DNA of 64,000 bases from Brevibacterium album DSM 18261 (GCF_000426445.1 NZ_AUFJ01000009.1:1-64000); one strand, 5' to 3'; shown: positions 34,387 through 44,820, counted from the first letter of the stretch. Numbers and translations: made by a program. Notes: generated by a model from the sequence alone, not told the origin.

Positions 34387-35451
34387 ATGTCTGCCGAACA
34401 GCCCAGTGACGATCGCCGGCCGCAGCCGCTGGGTCCGGCGGACTACAGCCTCACCCCGCGCTTCGCCGGGCCGCCCACCTTCGGACTCCTCCCGCGGCTC
34501 GACGAGGTCGGCGCCGCGCACCCGGGCTCCGCACCGGACGTGAAGATCGTGGGGGTGCCCTTCGACTCGGGCGTGAGCTACCGGCCGGGCGCACGGTTCG
34601 GCCCCGACCACATCCGCACCGCCTCCAAGCTGCTGCGTCCCTACAACCCGGCGATGGAGGTCAGCCCCTACGCCGTCCAGCAGATCGCCGACTGCGGGAA
34701 CCTCGGGGTGAATCCCTTCGACATCGAGGCCGCGATCGCGGCGGTCGAGGAGAGCGCGAACGCCCTGCGCGCAGATGGCGCGAAGCTGCTCACCCTCGGC
34801 GGTGACCACACCCTGGCGCTGCCGAACCTCCGCTCCGTCGCACGGACCCACGGGCCGGTCGCAGTCCTCCACTTCGATGCCCACCTCGACACCTGGGACA
34901 CCTACATGGGCGCGCCGTACACCCACGGCACGCCCTTCCGGCGCGCCGCGGAGGAGGACCTGCTCGATCCCGCGCGCTGCCTGCACGCGGGCATCCGCGG
35001 CCCCCTCTACGGCAGGGAGGATCTCGAGGCGGACGAGGTGCTGGGCTTCCAGATCATCCGCGCCGACGACTTCCAGGTCCAGTCCCTGCCCCGGATCGTG
35101 GAGCGGATCCGGGCGCGCCTCGGCGACGGTCCCGTCTACCTCTCGATCGACATCGATGCGCTCGACCCCGCCGCGGCGCCGGGCACCGGCACGCCCGAGG
35201 CCGGCGGCCTCACGAGCCGCGAGCTGCTGGGGGCGGTGCGCGGCCTGCGCGGGCTCGACATCGTGGGCGCGGAGATCGTGGAGGTCGCCCCCGCCTATGA
35301 CCATGCCGAGATCACCGGGCTGGCCGCAGCCGCGCTCGGCTACGAGATCCTCTCGCTCTGGGCAGCCGCGCACACGGACGGTGCACGGGACCCGGAGCGG
35401 ACGGCCTGCGCTCAGGGCGAGGGCACGCACACGGACGGTGACAGGGCATGA
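34387..35451 (+). CDS. speB: Agmatinase-family ureohydrolase
   Basis: The 354-residue binuclear manganese enzyme hydrolyses a guanidino compound to urea and an amine. All metal-binding motifs are intact: His141 in GGDHT, Asp164/His166/Asp168 in HFDAHLDTW, and Asp255/Asp257 in SIDIDALDP. The substrate could be agmatine (giving putrescine) or 4-guanidinobutyrate; these cannot be told apart by motif. The overlapping downstream TPP decarboxylase-like gene favours guanidinobutyrate as part of arginine catabolism. GAGGAG precedes the ATG. About 30 residues at the C-terminus are extra. Confidence 0.88.
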   Translation: MSAEQPSDDRRPQPLGPADYSLTPRFAGPPTFGLLPRLDEVGAAHPGSAPDVKIVGVPFDSGVSYRPGARFGPDHIRTASKLLRPYNPAMEVSPYAVQQIADCGNLGVNPFDIEAAIAAVEESANALRADGAKLLTLGGDHTLALPNLRSVARTHGPVAVLHFDAHLDTWDTYMGAPYTHGTPFRRAAEEDLLDPARCLHAGIRGPLYGREDLEADEVLGFQIIRADDFQVQSLPRIVERIRARLGDGPVYLSIDIDALDPAAAPGTGTPEAGGLTSRELLGAVRGLRGLDIVGAEIVEVAPAYDHAEITGLAAAALGYEILSLWAAAHTDGARDPERTACAQGEGTHTDGDRA

Positions 35452-37184
35452 GCGCGGAGACTCCGCGCAACGGCGGGCTGGCGGTGGTCGCGGCCCTCGC
35501 CGCCCACGGCGTCGACACGGTGTTCGGCATCCCCGGCACCCACAACCTCGAGCTGTACCGGCACCTGCCGGCCCACGGCATCCGCGCGATCACGCCGCGC
35601 CACGAGCAGGGGGCAGGCTATGCGGCCGACGGTCACTTCCTCCTCTCCGGCCGGCCGGGAGTGGTGATCACGACCTCGGGCCCGGGTCTCACGAACGCGC
35701 TCACCGCCGCGGCGACCGCATACGCCGAGTCCCGTCCCCTTCTCCTCCTCTCCCCCGGCGTCCCTACGGGAGAGGAGGGCGCCGGTCTGGGGACGCTCCA
35801 CGAGACCAAGGACGCTTCCGGAGCGCTCGACCGCCTGCTCGTCTCCTCCCGACGCGTCCGCACCGCAGAGGAGGCGGGGCAGGCGGTCGCCGAGGCCTTC
35901 GCGCTCTGGCGCACCCACCGGCCCGGTCCCGTGCACGTCGAGATCCCGCTCGACGTGCTCGAAGGGCCCTGGCGCGGTCCCGTCGCCGGCCCTCTGGCCA
36001 CGGGTCACCGGCCCGTGGACGGGACCGTGCTCGGTGAGGCCGCGCATGCACTGGCCGGCGCCCGGAGTCCGCTCATCGTGGCCGGGGGCGGCACCAGGCA
36101 TGCCGCAGACCCCCTCCGCAGACTGGCGGAGGCGCTCGATGCGCCCCTCGTCACGACCGCCAACGGCAAGGGCGTCCTCGACGAGGGCCATCCGCTCGCG
36201 CTGGGAGCGTCAGTCCGGTTCCGCGCCGTGCAGGAGGCCTCACGCGAAGCGGATGTGCTCCTCGTCCTGGGCTCGGAGCTGGGCGATTCGGATCTCTGGG
36301 GCGGGACGATCGGCCGGCGGGAGGCTCCGGTTCCCCAGCACGGTGGAGTGGCCGACCAGCAGACCGTGATCCGCTGCGATGTCGATCCCGGACAGCTGCA
36401 CAAGAATCTGCGCGCGGACATCGTCCTGCCCGGGGACGCCGCGGACTGGGCCGAGGCGCTCGCCGAGGCGGTCTCGGTCGGGCGCACTCCCGCGGCCGTT
36501 GCGAGTGGGCGGATTCCCGAAGCGGCGGCGGACGGGCACACTCCCGCGGTGGCCGCGGGAGCGCGGGCGCCGCAGGACGCACCGGGCACGGCCGGTGCCG
36601 CACGCGTCCGGACGATCCTCCGCGAGGCAGAGACCGAGTTCGACCGCGGGAGCCTCGGCGCGCGCATCACCGCGCTCGTGCAGGCGGCCGCCGGTGAGGA
36701 AGTCGTGATCGCCGGGGACTCCTCCCGGGTGACCTACGACGGCACCGTCCACGCACTTCGCGCCCGCACCCCCGATCAGCTCCTCTACATGCCGGGGTTC
36801 GCGACGCTGGGCTACGGCATCCCCGCCGCGATCGGCGCGAAGCTGGCGGCGCCGGACCGGCCCGTCGTCTGCCTCGTCGGGGACGGCGCCGCGATGTTCT
36901 CCGTCCAGGAGATCATGACCGCCGCGGAGCGGGGCCTGCCCCTGCCCTTCGTCATCGTGGACAACGGCGGCTACCAGGAGATCGAGCACCAGATGCGCGA
37001 GCGCGGCATGGAGCCGTTCGCCGTCCGGCTGGCATGTCCCGATTTCGCGGCCCTCGGCGAGTCGATGGGCGCCTTCGGGGTCACCATGGCGGAGGAGGAG
37101 GTCGAGGCCGACCTGCCCGAGGCGCTGCGCACCGCGCTCCGCGCGGGCCGACCCACCGTCATCCATGTCCGCGGGGCCGCCTGA
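35448..37184 (+). CDS. TPP-dependent decarboxylase/acetolactate synthase-like enzyme
   Basis: The 578-residue protein has the PYR-domain segment [14 protein letters not shown], catalytic Glu53 in [12 protein letters not shown], and a PP-domain [19 protein letters not shown] motif followed by VDNGGYQE. It fits the ilvB-like superfamily. Next to an agmatinase-type gene, 5-guanidino-2-oxopentanoate decarboxylase (AruI-like) is a reasonable role. A low-complexity Ala/Gly/Pro insertion at about 345-390 separates the central and PP domains and is absent from typical relatives. The ATG overlaps the ureohydrolase stop by 4 nt. Confidence 0.8.
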   Translation: MSAETPRNGGLAVVAALAAHGVDTVFGIPGTHNLELYRHLPAHGIRAITPRHEQGAGYAADGHFLLSGRPGVVITTSGPGLTNALTAAATAYAESRPLLLLSPGVPTGEEGAGLGTLHETKDASGALDRLLVSSRRVRTAEEAGQAVAEAFALWRTHRPGPVHVEIPLDVLEGPWRGPVAGPLATGHRPVDGTVLGEAAHALAGARSPLIVAGGGTRHAADPLRRLAEALDAPLVTTANGKGVLDEGHPLALGASVRFRAVQEASREADVLLVLGSELGDSDLWGGTIGRREAPVPQHGGVADQQTVIRCDVDPGQLHKNLRADIVLPGDAADWAEALAEAVSVGRTPAAVASGRIPEAAADGHTPAVAAGARAPQDAPGTAGAARVRTILREAETEFDRGSLGARITALVQAAAGEEVVIAGDSSRVTYDGTVHALRARTPDQLLYMPGFATLGYGIPAAIGAKLAAPDRPVVCLVGDGAAMFSVQEIMTAAERGLPLPFVIVDNGGYQEIEHQMRERGMEPFAVRLACPDFAALGESMGAFGVTMAEEEVEADLPEALRTALRAGRPTVIHVRGAA

Positions 37185-37200
37185 GGACGCCTCTCCCCCG

Positions 37201-37224
37201 CCTCCCCGATCGCACAGGGGGAGG
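37201..37224. terminator. Hairpin between convergent TPP-enzyme and MFS genes
   Basis: CCTCCCC (37201-37207) pairs with GGGGAGG (37218-37224). It lies 17 nt after the TPP-enzyme stop and just before the minus-strand MFS stop at 37234. Short but well placed. Confidence 0.5.
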
Positions 37225-37233
37225 TGCGAAGCG

Positions 37234-38856
37234 TCAGCTCCCCGCCGGCGGTGCCGGTGCAGGATCCGCGCCCGGTGCGGCCGCGCCGGTGTCCGCGACC
37301 GCCCTGCGCAGGGTCACGAGCGCGATCACCGCTGCGACGAGCATGAGCCCGGCCGCGATCGAGGAGGTGATCACCACCCCGGAGTCGAAGGCGTGCGCCG
37401 CGGACTCCATGAGGCTGCCGGCCACCTCGGCCGGCAGCCGGGAGGCGACCTCCGCGGCGCCGCCGAGAGTCTCGCCCGCCGCGGCCGCATCGGCCGCACT
37501 CAGCTCTGCGGGCGCTTCGAGATGGCTGCGGTAGGCGGCATTGAGCACGCTGCCGAGGACCGCGGTGCCCAGGACCGCGCCCGTCTCATAGGCCGTCTCG
37601 GAGATGGCCGAGGCCGCACCCGCCTTCTGCGGCGGGACCGCGGCCAGGATGACGTCGTTGGAGATGGTCTCCGCCGCGCCCACGCCGGCACCGATCACCG
37701 CGAAGGCGAGGAGCAGGCCGAGGTCCGAGCCCGCCTGACCGCTGATGAGCACGATGACGTAGCCGACCGCATTGAGCAGCAGACCCGCGGCGACCACGTG
37801 CGAGGGCCGGAACACCCGGACGACGCGGACCACGAGCAGACCCGCCGCCACCGTCACCACGAGGCCGGGGAGGAGGAAGAGGCCCGCCTCCATCGGGCTG
37901 TGCCCGCTGACCAGCTGCAGGTGCTGCGAGATGAAGTACAGGAAGCCCACGAGCGAGAACACGCTGAGGAGGTTCGCCGTGACCGCACCGCTGAATTGCG
38001 GCACCGCGAACAGGCGGACATCGAGCATGGGAGTGGGCCGGCGCAGCTGCCTGCGGACGAAGAGGCTGCCGGAGAACACGCCCACGGCGAGGGCGGCGAG
38101 CGCCGCATAGGTGAACCCGTAGTGCGCGATCTCCTTGATCGCCCAGACCAGCGGCGTCATCGTGAGCATGGCGAGGAGGATGCTCACCGGGTCGACCGGA
38201 CCCGGATGCGGATCCCGGGACTCGGGGATGAGCCACGGACCGAGCACGAGCAGCGGCACGAGCACCGGCACGGCCATGAGGAAGACCGAGCCCCACCAGA
38301 AGTGCTCCAGCAGGAAGCCGCCCACGATCGGGCCGAGCGCCGCGCCGCCGGAGAAGCCCGCGGCCCAGATCGCGATCGCGGTCCGGCGCTCCACCGGATC
38401 GGAGAAGATGTTGCGGATGAGCGAGAGCGTGGCCGGCATGAGCATCGCACCGAAGAAGCCGAGCGCGGCGCGAGCGGCGATGAGGGCCTCCGGGCTCGTG
38501 ACGAATGCGGCGATCGCGGAGACCACGGCGAAGCCCAGGGACCCGATGAGCAGCAGCCGGCGCCGTCCGATCCGGTCGCCCAGACTGCCCATGGGCACGA
38601 GCAGACCCGCGAGCACGAGCGAGTACACGTCCACGACCCACAGGAGCTGTGTGCCGGTGGGAGTCAGCGTCGCGGAGATCTCCGGCAGCGCGAAGGCGAG
38701 CACGGTGTTGTCGACTGCTACGAGCAGCACCGGAAGCATGAGCACCGCGAGCGCAGCCCAGCGGCGCGCCGGGCTGGCGAGGTGAGGCAGAGGCTGCGCA
38801 GAGATCGTCTGCTGAGCGCCGTTCCGCCCAGGAGCGGAGGAGGTCTGGCGGGTCAT
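37234..38856 (-). CDS. MFS transporter, DHA2 (14-helix) drug exporter
   Basis: The ATG at 38856 gives 540 residues with 14 predicted helices. Signature loops are the antiporter-type segment MGSLGDRIGRRRLLL between helices 2 and 3, and AIWAAGFSGGAALGPIVGG in helix 5 (motif C of drug:H+ antiporters). VAVDNTVLAFALPEIS in helix 1 is typical of the QacA/EmrB group. The cytoplasmic C-terminus is Ala/Pro-rich. It is divergently transcribed from a TetR gene with a shared operator, so inducible efflux of a cationic or lipophilic compound is likely. Confidence 0.92.
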   Translation of the reverse strand: MTRQTSSAPGRNGAQQTISAQPLPHLASPARRWAALAVLMLPVLLVAVDNTVLAFALPEISATLTPTGTQLLWVVDVYSLVLAGLLVPMGSLGDRIGRRRLLLIGSLGFAVVSAIAAFVTSPEALIAARAALGFFGAMLMPATLSLIRNIFSDPVERRTAIAIWAAGFSGGAALGPIVGGFLLEHFWWGSVFLMAVPVLVPLLVLGPWLIPESRDPHPGPVDPVSILLAMLTMTPLVWAIKEIAHYGFTYAALAALAVGVFSGSLFVRRQLRRPTPMLDVRLFAVPQFSGAVTANLLSVFSLVGFLYFISQHLQLVSGHSPMEAGLFLLPGLVVTVAAGLLVVRVVRVFRPSHVVAAGLLLNAVGYVIVLISGQAGSDLGLLLAFAVIGAGVGAAETISNDVILAAVPPQKAGAASAISETAYETGAVLGTAVLGSVLNAAYRSHLEAPAELSAADAAAAGETLGGAAEVASRLPAEVAGSLMESAAHAFDSGVVITSSIAAGLMLVAAVIALVTLRRAVADTGAAAPGADPAPAPPAGS

Positions 38857-38911
38857 CGTCGTCTTTCCCGAGTGAGGCTGTCCCCGGTCCGGGGCTGATG
38901 TCCGGAATCCT

Positions 38912-38959
38912 ACTATACCGTCTGGACGGTTTAGCAAATCAGGGCGGATTCGCTAGGGT
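38912..38959. promoter_or_regulatory. Divergent promoters around a TetR-type operator
   Basis: ACCGTCTGGACGGT (38917-38930) is a perfect 6+6 inverted repeat. On the plus strand it directly precedes a -35 TTAGCA (38931-38936), a 17-nt spacer and a -10 TAGGGT (38954-38959), 7 nt before the TetR ATG. On the minus strand TATAGT (38917-38912) is the likely -10 of the MFS gene, its last base overlapping the operator. One bound dimer could repress both genes. Confidence 0.7.
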
Positions 38960-38966
38960 TGAGGTC

Positions 38967-39653
38967 ATGTCAGCACGTGAAGCAGTCCTCGACGCGTTCG
39001 AGGCGATCCTCATCGGCGACGGCGAGCGCGCCGCGACCATCGAGGCCGTGGCCGCCCGGGCTCAGGTCTCGAAGGGCGGCCTCCTCTATCACTTCGGCTC
39101 GAAGAGCGCGCTCATCGACGGCCTCCTGGAGCGCCTGCGCGCCCACGCGGCCGAGGACCTCGCCGCGATGCGGCAGGCCCCGGGCGGACGGGCCGCCTAC
39201 TACATCTCCACCTCGGTGGCGGAGGACTCCCCCTTCGACCGCACCCTGCTGGCCACGGTGTGCCTCGCCCAGGGCTCTGACGAGCGGGCCCGCGCGGCAC
39301 TGCAGGAGATCCGGACGGGCTGGCTGCGGGCCATCGACGAGGAGGTCGGGGACTCCGTCGTCTCCAGCGCGATCCTCCTCATGGGCGACGGCCTCTACTA
39401 CAACGCCTCGCTCACCGGCCCCGGGGCCCCGGGAGGCGGGGCCGCACATCCCCCCGAGCGCTCCTCGACCGGCACCGAACCCGCCGCGGGCCCTGGAGCC
39501 TCCGCCGGCACCGGGGCTGCAGGGACTGCCAAGGTCGGGACTGCCGAGGCCGCGGCATCGGGCGCTGAGACGGCGGGGCCCGAGGCGGCGCTCAGCGATG
39601 TGGCCGGGCTGCTCAGGGTGGTCGAGACGCTCAGGGCCTCCGCACAGCGCTGA
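38967..39653 (+). CDS. TetR-family repressor of the MFS exporter
   Basis: The 228-residue protein starts directly with its DNA-binding domain (residues 1-48: AATIEAVAARAQVSKGGLLYHFGSKSALI). The ATG at 38967 appears leaderless. The ligand domain contains a Gly/Ala/Thr/Pro-rich insertion at about 150-205, probably a disordered loop, before a final helix (LSDVAGLLRVVETL). The adjacent operator and divergent exporter make autoregulated repression of the MFS gene the clear hypothesis. Confidence 0.9.
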   Translation: MSAREAVLDAFEAILIGDGERAATIEAVAARAQVSKGGLLYHFGSKSALIDGLLERLRAHAAEDLAAMRQAPGGRAAYYISTSVAEDSPFDRTLLATVCLAQGSDERARAALQEIRTGWLRAIDEEVGDSVVSSAILLMGDGLYYNASLTGPGAPGGGAAHPPERSSTGTEPAAGPGASAGTGAAGTAKVGTAEAAASGAETAGPEAALSDVAGLLRVVETLRASAQR

Positions 39654-39688
39654 GCCGCCCCCCGGCGGACGCAGCACTGGGCCCGGCA

Positions 39689-39704
39689 GGAGGCCTTCGC
39701 CTCC
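39689..39704. terminator. Short hairpin between convergent TetR and adhP genes
   Basis: GGAGGC (39689-39694) and GCCTCC (39699-39704) form a tight hairpin with a 4-nt loop, extended by CCGG pairs further out. No other feature is seen in the 206-bp convergent gap 39654-39859. Confidence 0.4.
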
Positions 39705-39859
39705 CACCGGACCCTGGGGTTGGGGCGGACGAACCCCGACTGCAGACGGGTTCGCCGGAGTCCGCCCGCGGTCTGGACGGCTCCCGCACGTGGGCGCTGG
39801 ACAGCGGATCGTGCCGCCAGCGCCCCTCAGCGGGATGCGGCGTGCGGATGCGCGGCGGG

Positions 39860-40879
39860 TCAGTATTCGATGACGACCCTGCCGTCGATCTTGCCGTGCC
39901 GCATCTCGTCGAGGACCGCGTTCATGTCCTCGAGCGGGCGCTTGTGATAGGTCGGGTGGATGAGTCCGCGCGCATAGAAGTCCAGCGCCTCGACCATGTC
40001 CTGCCGGGTGCCCACGATCGAACCGCGGATCGTGAGCCCCTTGAGCACGATGTCGAAGATGGGTGCGGGGAACTCGCCGGGCGGCAGGCCGTTGAAGACG
40101 ATGGTGCCGCCGCGCCTGGTCATGCCGATCGCCTGCCCGAAGGCAGCAGGGTGCACGGCGGTGACGAGCACGCCGTGCGCGCCGCCGGTGGCCTCCTGGA
40201 TCTCCGCGGCGGGGTCGCCGCTCATCCCGTTGACCAGCACCTCGGCACCGTGCCTCTTCGCGAGCGCGAGCTTGTCGTCGGCGATGTCCACGGCGGCCAC
40301 GCGCATTCCCATCGCGACCGCGTACTGGACCGCGATGTGGCCGAGCCCGCCGATGCCGGAGATCACGACCCACTGACCCGGCCGCACCTCGGTCTGCTTG
40401 AGGCCCTTGTACACCGTGACCCCGGCGCAGAGGACCGGGGCGATCTCGTACGGATCCGCCCCCTCGGGGACGAGTGCGGCGTGGCGAGCGTCGACGAGCA
40501 TGTACTCCCCGAAGGAGCCGTCGACGGAATAGCCCCCGTTCTGCTGCTGCTCGCACAGCGTCTCCCAGCCGTCGCGGCAGTGCTCGCACTCACCACAGGA
40601 GCTCCACAGCCAGGCGTTGCCGACCATGTCGCCGACCTCGACGTTCGTCACCCCCTCGCCCACGGCCTCGACGATGCCCACGCCCTCGTGGCCGGGAACG
40701 AAGGGCGGGCTCGGCCTCACCGGCCAATCCCCTTCGAGGGCGTGGAGGTCGGTGTGGCACACGCCTGTGGATATGAGTCTGACGAGCGCCTGCCCCCTAC
40801 CGGGCTCGGGCTTCTGATACTGTGTGATCTCGACCTCATGGCCGAACTCGTTGACGACTGCGGCTTTCATTGTGGTCAT
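39860..40879 (-). CDS. adhP: Zinc-dependent alcohol dehydrogenase (AdhP type)
   Basis: The 339-residue enzyme has catalytic zinc ligands Cys41 (GVCHTDLHALEGDWP) and His64 (PGHEGVGIV), structural zinc cysteines 95, 98, 101 and 109, and the NAD-binding SGIGGLGHIAVQYA segment. It matches ethanol-preferring bacterial AdhP/AdhA. It lies downstream of the ExaC-type aldehyde dehydrogenase on the same strand, separated by 134 bp with a hairpin. Together they can take ethanol to acetate through acetaldehyde. Either ATG at the start (MTTMKAAV) could be used. Confidence 0.93.
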   Translation of the reverse strand: MTTMKAAVVNEFGHEVEITQYQKPEPGRGQALVRLISTGVCHTDLHALEGDWPVRPSPPFVPGHEGVGIVEAVGEGVTNVEVGDMVGNAWLWSSCGECEHCRDGWETLCEQQQNGGYSVDGSFGEYMLVDARHAALVPEGADPYEIAPVLCAGVTVYKGLKQTEVRPGQWVVISGIGGLGHIAVQYAVAMGMRVAAVDIADDKLALAKRHGAEVLVNGMSGDPAAEIQEATGGAHGVLVTAVHPAAFGQAIGMTRRGGTIVFNGLPPGEFPAPIFDIVLKGLTIRGSIVGTRQDMVEALDFYARGLIHPTYHKRPLEDMNAVLDEMRHGKIDGRVVIEY

Positions 40880-40909
40880 CTTCGACCCCTTCGCTCATGT
40901 GGTTGTCTG

Positions 40910-40947
40910 GGCCGGTGCCTTCCCAATGCCAGGCGGGGGCACCGGCC
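40910..40947 (-). terminator. Hairpin between exaC and adhP
   Basis: GGCCGGTGCC (40910-40919) pairs with GGCACCGGCC (40938-40947), 10 bp, loop 18 nt. It lies in the 134-bp gap between exaC and adhP and has no T-run. It could weaken read-through so that adhP is expressed less than exaC. Confidence 0.5.
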
Positions 40948-41013
40948 TGTTCGCATCCTTCTACCCGGGTGCGGCGTGCGGGTGTCCGCCGGCTGCCCCG
41001 GGCCGGCCCTCGC

Positions 41014-42537
<1,524 letters not shown>

Positions 42538-42581
42538 GCTCGCATGCCTCCTTCTGCACCTCTTCGTGCCTGGATGGGGTC

Positions 42582-42626
42582 GTCCGGGGCGGAGCGGGCT
42601 GCTTCCCGACCCGCTCCGCCCCGGAC
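42582..42626 (-). terminator. 17-bp perfect hairpin between the GAF regulator and exaC
   Basis: GTCCGGGGCGGAGCGGG (42582-42598) pairs without mismatch with CCCGCTCCGCCCCGGAC (42610-42626), 11-nt loop. It ends 44 bp before the exaC ATG. It is either the terminator of the upstream regulator gene or a structure in the exaC leader, depending on where the exaC promoter lies; no promoter is obvious between hairpin and ATG. Confidence 0.7.
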
Positions 42627-42757
42627 CCTGTCACCGCCTGCTGCGGTTCGAGGAAGCGACGGCGGCGCGGATGCCCGCCATCAGCTCGTACCGTCAGCGT
42701 AGAGGCCCCGAGGTTGCATGAGCGTTGCGCGCGGGCGGCGGTCTCGGCCCGGCGCCG

Positions 42758-44254
42758 TCACCCGAGTTCGGCGTCGATCCGCTCGATCTGCGCGACGGCA
42801 TAGGCGCGGCGCCGGTCCCCTGCCGGCAGGAGGCGGATCGCGAGCATCCAGAGCTCGCGGTCGTACTCGGCGTCCGAGCGCCGGAGGTAGTCCCACAGCA
42901 CCTCCGCATCGGCACTGTCGGCCACCGTCTCCCGCAGCTCCGCCGCGAGCAGGCTGCGGATGCGCTCGATCTCCGGTGCGGTGGACTCCGGCAGCAGCAG
43001 CCCGGAGCACATCCGCACGGCGGTCGCGACATCGCCCGAGCTGAGCGCCCTGCGAGCCGCGCGCGCATCCGTGAGCACACCCGAGCCCGAGGCTCCCCAC
43101 ACCAGCCGATAGGGCCGGGACCCCAGGGTGAGGTCCAGACCCCGGTCGTCATCGGCCGCCCGCTGGACGGCTCGCCGGAGCCTGTGCATCTCCACCCGCA
43201 CGGACGCGGGCTCGAGCCCCTCCGGGCACAGCATCTCCCCCAGCTGCGGGGCGCCGAGGCCGCCTTCGTGCCAGCACAGCAGGGTGAGGATCTCGGCGTG
43301 CCGCAGCCCCAGCGGCACGCTGCGGCCGCCGGGTCCGGAGAACGCCCGCGCACCCGGTCCGGTCACGCGCAACGGCACGGGGACGTCCGGTGCCGCTGCG
43401 GGTGCGCTCCCGCCTGCCCGCCACCCGCCGGACGGAGCCGCGGGGTCCGGCAGGGCGTCCGCGAAGGGCTCCCCCGCCTCGGCGCCTCCTGCCGAGGCCT
43501 CCGCTGACGGCACCGCTCCGCGGAGGGAGCCCGATGGCGCGTGCGGCTGGACGAGGACTCCAGACGGACGACTCTGCTCCGCGACGGAGCCGTGCACCGG
43601 AGATGCCTGGCGCAGGGCCGCGCGAATGCTGGCGGCCGCAGAGGTCAGCAGAGGCAGCGCGAGCGGGGAGACCGCCTCGGGCCCGCCGGTGATGTCGAGG
43701 ACGCCTATCAGCTCGCCGGAGAGCGGGTCCGCGAGCGGCACGGCCGAGCAGCTCCACTTCTCCACGACGGGCATGAGATGCTCCGCGCCCGCGACCTGGG
43801 CGGGCCGCCCGGTGGCGACCACGATGCCGGGGGCGGTCGTGCCCATCGCCTGCTCCGACCAGTCGCCGCCCGGCGCGAAGCCCATCCCCTCGGCGCGCCT
43901 GCGCGCCACCGGATCCCCTTCGACGAGGATGAGACGACCGGCCGGATCGGCGAGGGCCACGAGGAGCCCGGTGTCCCGCAGCTGTTCGACGAGAGCGGCA
44001 CGGATGAGCGGGACGACGGGTGCGAAGCGCGGGGCGGTGAGGAGCTCGCGGACCTGCCTGTCGTCGAGAGCTGCCGGCGCACTGTCCACGCGCGCCGCGG
44101 AGAGCGCAGTGCGGGAACGCGTCCACGACAGGGCCACGGAATCACGGACACCGGTGACCGTCTGCTCGGCGTCCAGCGCCTCCTTGGCCCGGCGGACCTC
44201 GGACTGATACCCACGGCTGAGGACCTCGTCATGAGAACGGGGCTCTCGGACCAT
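42758..44254 (-). CDS. GAF-domain transcriptional regulator (AcoR-like N-terminus)
   Basis: The 498-residue protein begins with an AcoR-type region (SHDEVLSRGYQSEVRRAK, then SWTRSRTAL) and a GAF domain (about 85-215: PGGDWSEQAMGTTAPGIVVA and LMPVVEKWSCSAVPLADP). An Ala/Pro-rich linker (220-300) leads to a C-terminal winged-helix-like domain (SVPLGLRHAEILTLLCWHEG and SVRVEMHRLRRAV). The sigma-54 AAA+ domain and Fis helix of true AcoR are absent. In actinobacteria this architecture often lies beside exaC-type genes, so it probably activates exaC/adhP in response to alcohols or aldehydes. Confidence 0.85.
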   Translation of the reverse strand: MVREPRSHDEVLSRGYQSEVRRAKEALDAEQTVTGVRDSVALSWTRSRTALSAARVDSAPAALDDRQVRELLTAPRFAPVVPLIRAALVEQLRDTGLLVALADPAGRLILVEGDPVARRRAEGMGFAPGGDWSEQAMGTTAPGIVVATGRPAQVAGAEHLMPVVEKWSCSAVPLADPLSGELIGVLDITGGPEAVSPLALPLLTSAAASIRAALRQASPVHGSVAEQSRPSGVLVQPHAPSGSLRGAVPSAEASAGGAEAGEPFADALPDPAAPSGGWRAGGSAPAAAPDVPVPLRVTGPGARAFSGPGGRSVPLGLRHAEILTLLCWHEGGLGAPQLGEMLCPEGLEPASVRVEMHRLRRAVQRAADDDRGLDLTLGSRPYRLVWGASGSGVLTDARAARRALSSGDVATAVRMCSGLLLPESTAPEIERIRSLLAAELRETVADSADAEVLWDYLRRSDAEYDRELWMLAIRLLPAGDRRRAYAVAQIERIDAELG

Positions 44255-44402
44255 CGCTGTGACTCCCGGTGGCCGCCGGCTGCATCGCCGGATGGTGTGT
44301 CGGTCGGCACGGACGCGTCATCGCGGTGCCCTGGTTGAGACGCAGGCTACCCCACCGAGGCAGAAAGGTCACCTCCGCGACGGCAATCGGCGAACGCGAA
44401 AA

Positions 44403-44435
44403 AGCCCGGCAGCTCAGGGTGTGAGCTGCCGGGCT
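44403..44435 (-). terminator. Intrinsic terminator of ssrA
   Basis: AGCCCGGCAGCTCA (44403-44416) pairs perfectly with TGAGCTGCCGGGCT (44422-44435), 5-nt loop. On the minus strand it is followed by TTTTTCGCG, giving a U5 run. It lies 13 nt after the tmRNA 3' end. Confidence 0.9.
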
Positions 44436-44447
44436 GATTCAGGGACG

Positions 44448-44820
44448 TGGAGATGGCGGGAATCGAACCCGCGTCCGCCGACTCATCGCTGGGGCTTCTC
44501 CGGGCGCAGTCCGTGAACTGGTCTCTTAGGTCCTGGTCACCGCACGAACACGTGATCCAACGGACGGAGTCGAGTGAGAGTCCCGCTGACACCCTCGACA
44601 TGTGTCAGCAGCAGTGGCTTCCTAGCTGACGCCAGGAACCGGAGCGGAAGCTACCCCGGGCTGACGGATCCGCTCAGCTCGCTGTCAGGCAGCGAGGGCG
44701 AAATCGGTGCGAGTCTTGGATTCAGCACCTATTGGTTTGCAGAGGACATTAACGAGTTGACTCTGCATTCTCGGCCCGCTTCACCCGGCTCAACAGCCGG
44801 CGTCGAAACCGATCATCCCC
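44448..44820 (-). ncRNA. ssrA: Transfer-messenger RNA (tmRNA)
   Basis: The minus strand begins GGGGATGATCGGTTTCGAC (from 44820) and ends in a T-arm/acceptor sequence GGTTCGATTCCCGCCATCTCC plus A (44448). GGGGATG pairs with CATCTCC as the acceptor stem. The 3' CCA is not encoded. A reading frame at about 44731-44690 ends with the classic tag terminus and TGA, giving predicted tag AESKTRTDFALAA. It rescues ribosomes stalled on broken mRNAs and marks the nascent chain for proteolysis. smpB lies just upstream on the same strand. Confidence 0.96.

Noticed and set aside
44448..44500. tRNA-like T-arm and acceptor sequence considered as a separate tRNA gene.
   Set aside because: The matching 5' acceptor half is 370 nt away at the tmRNA 5' end; no anticodon arm is present nearby.
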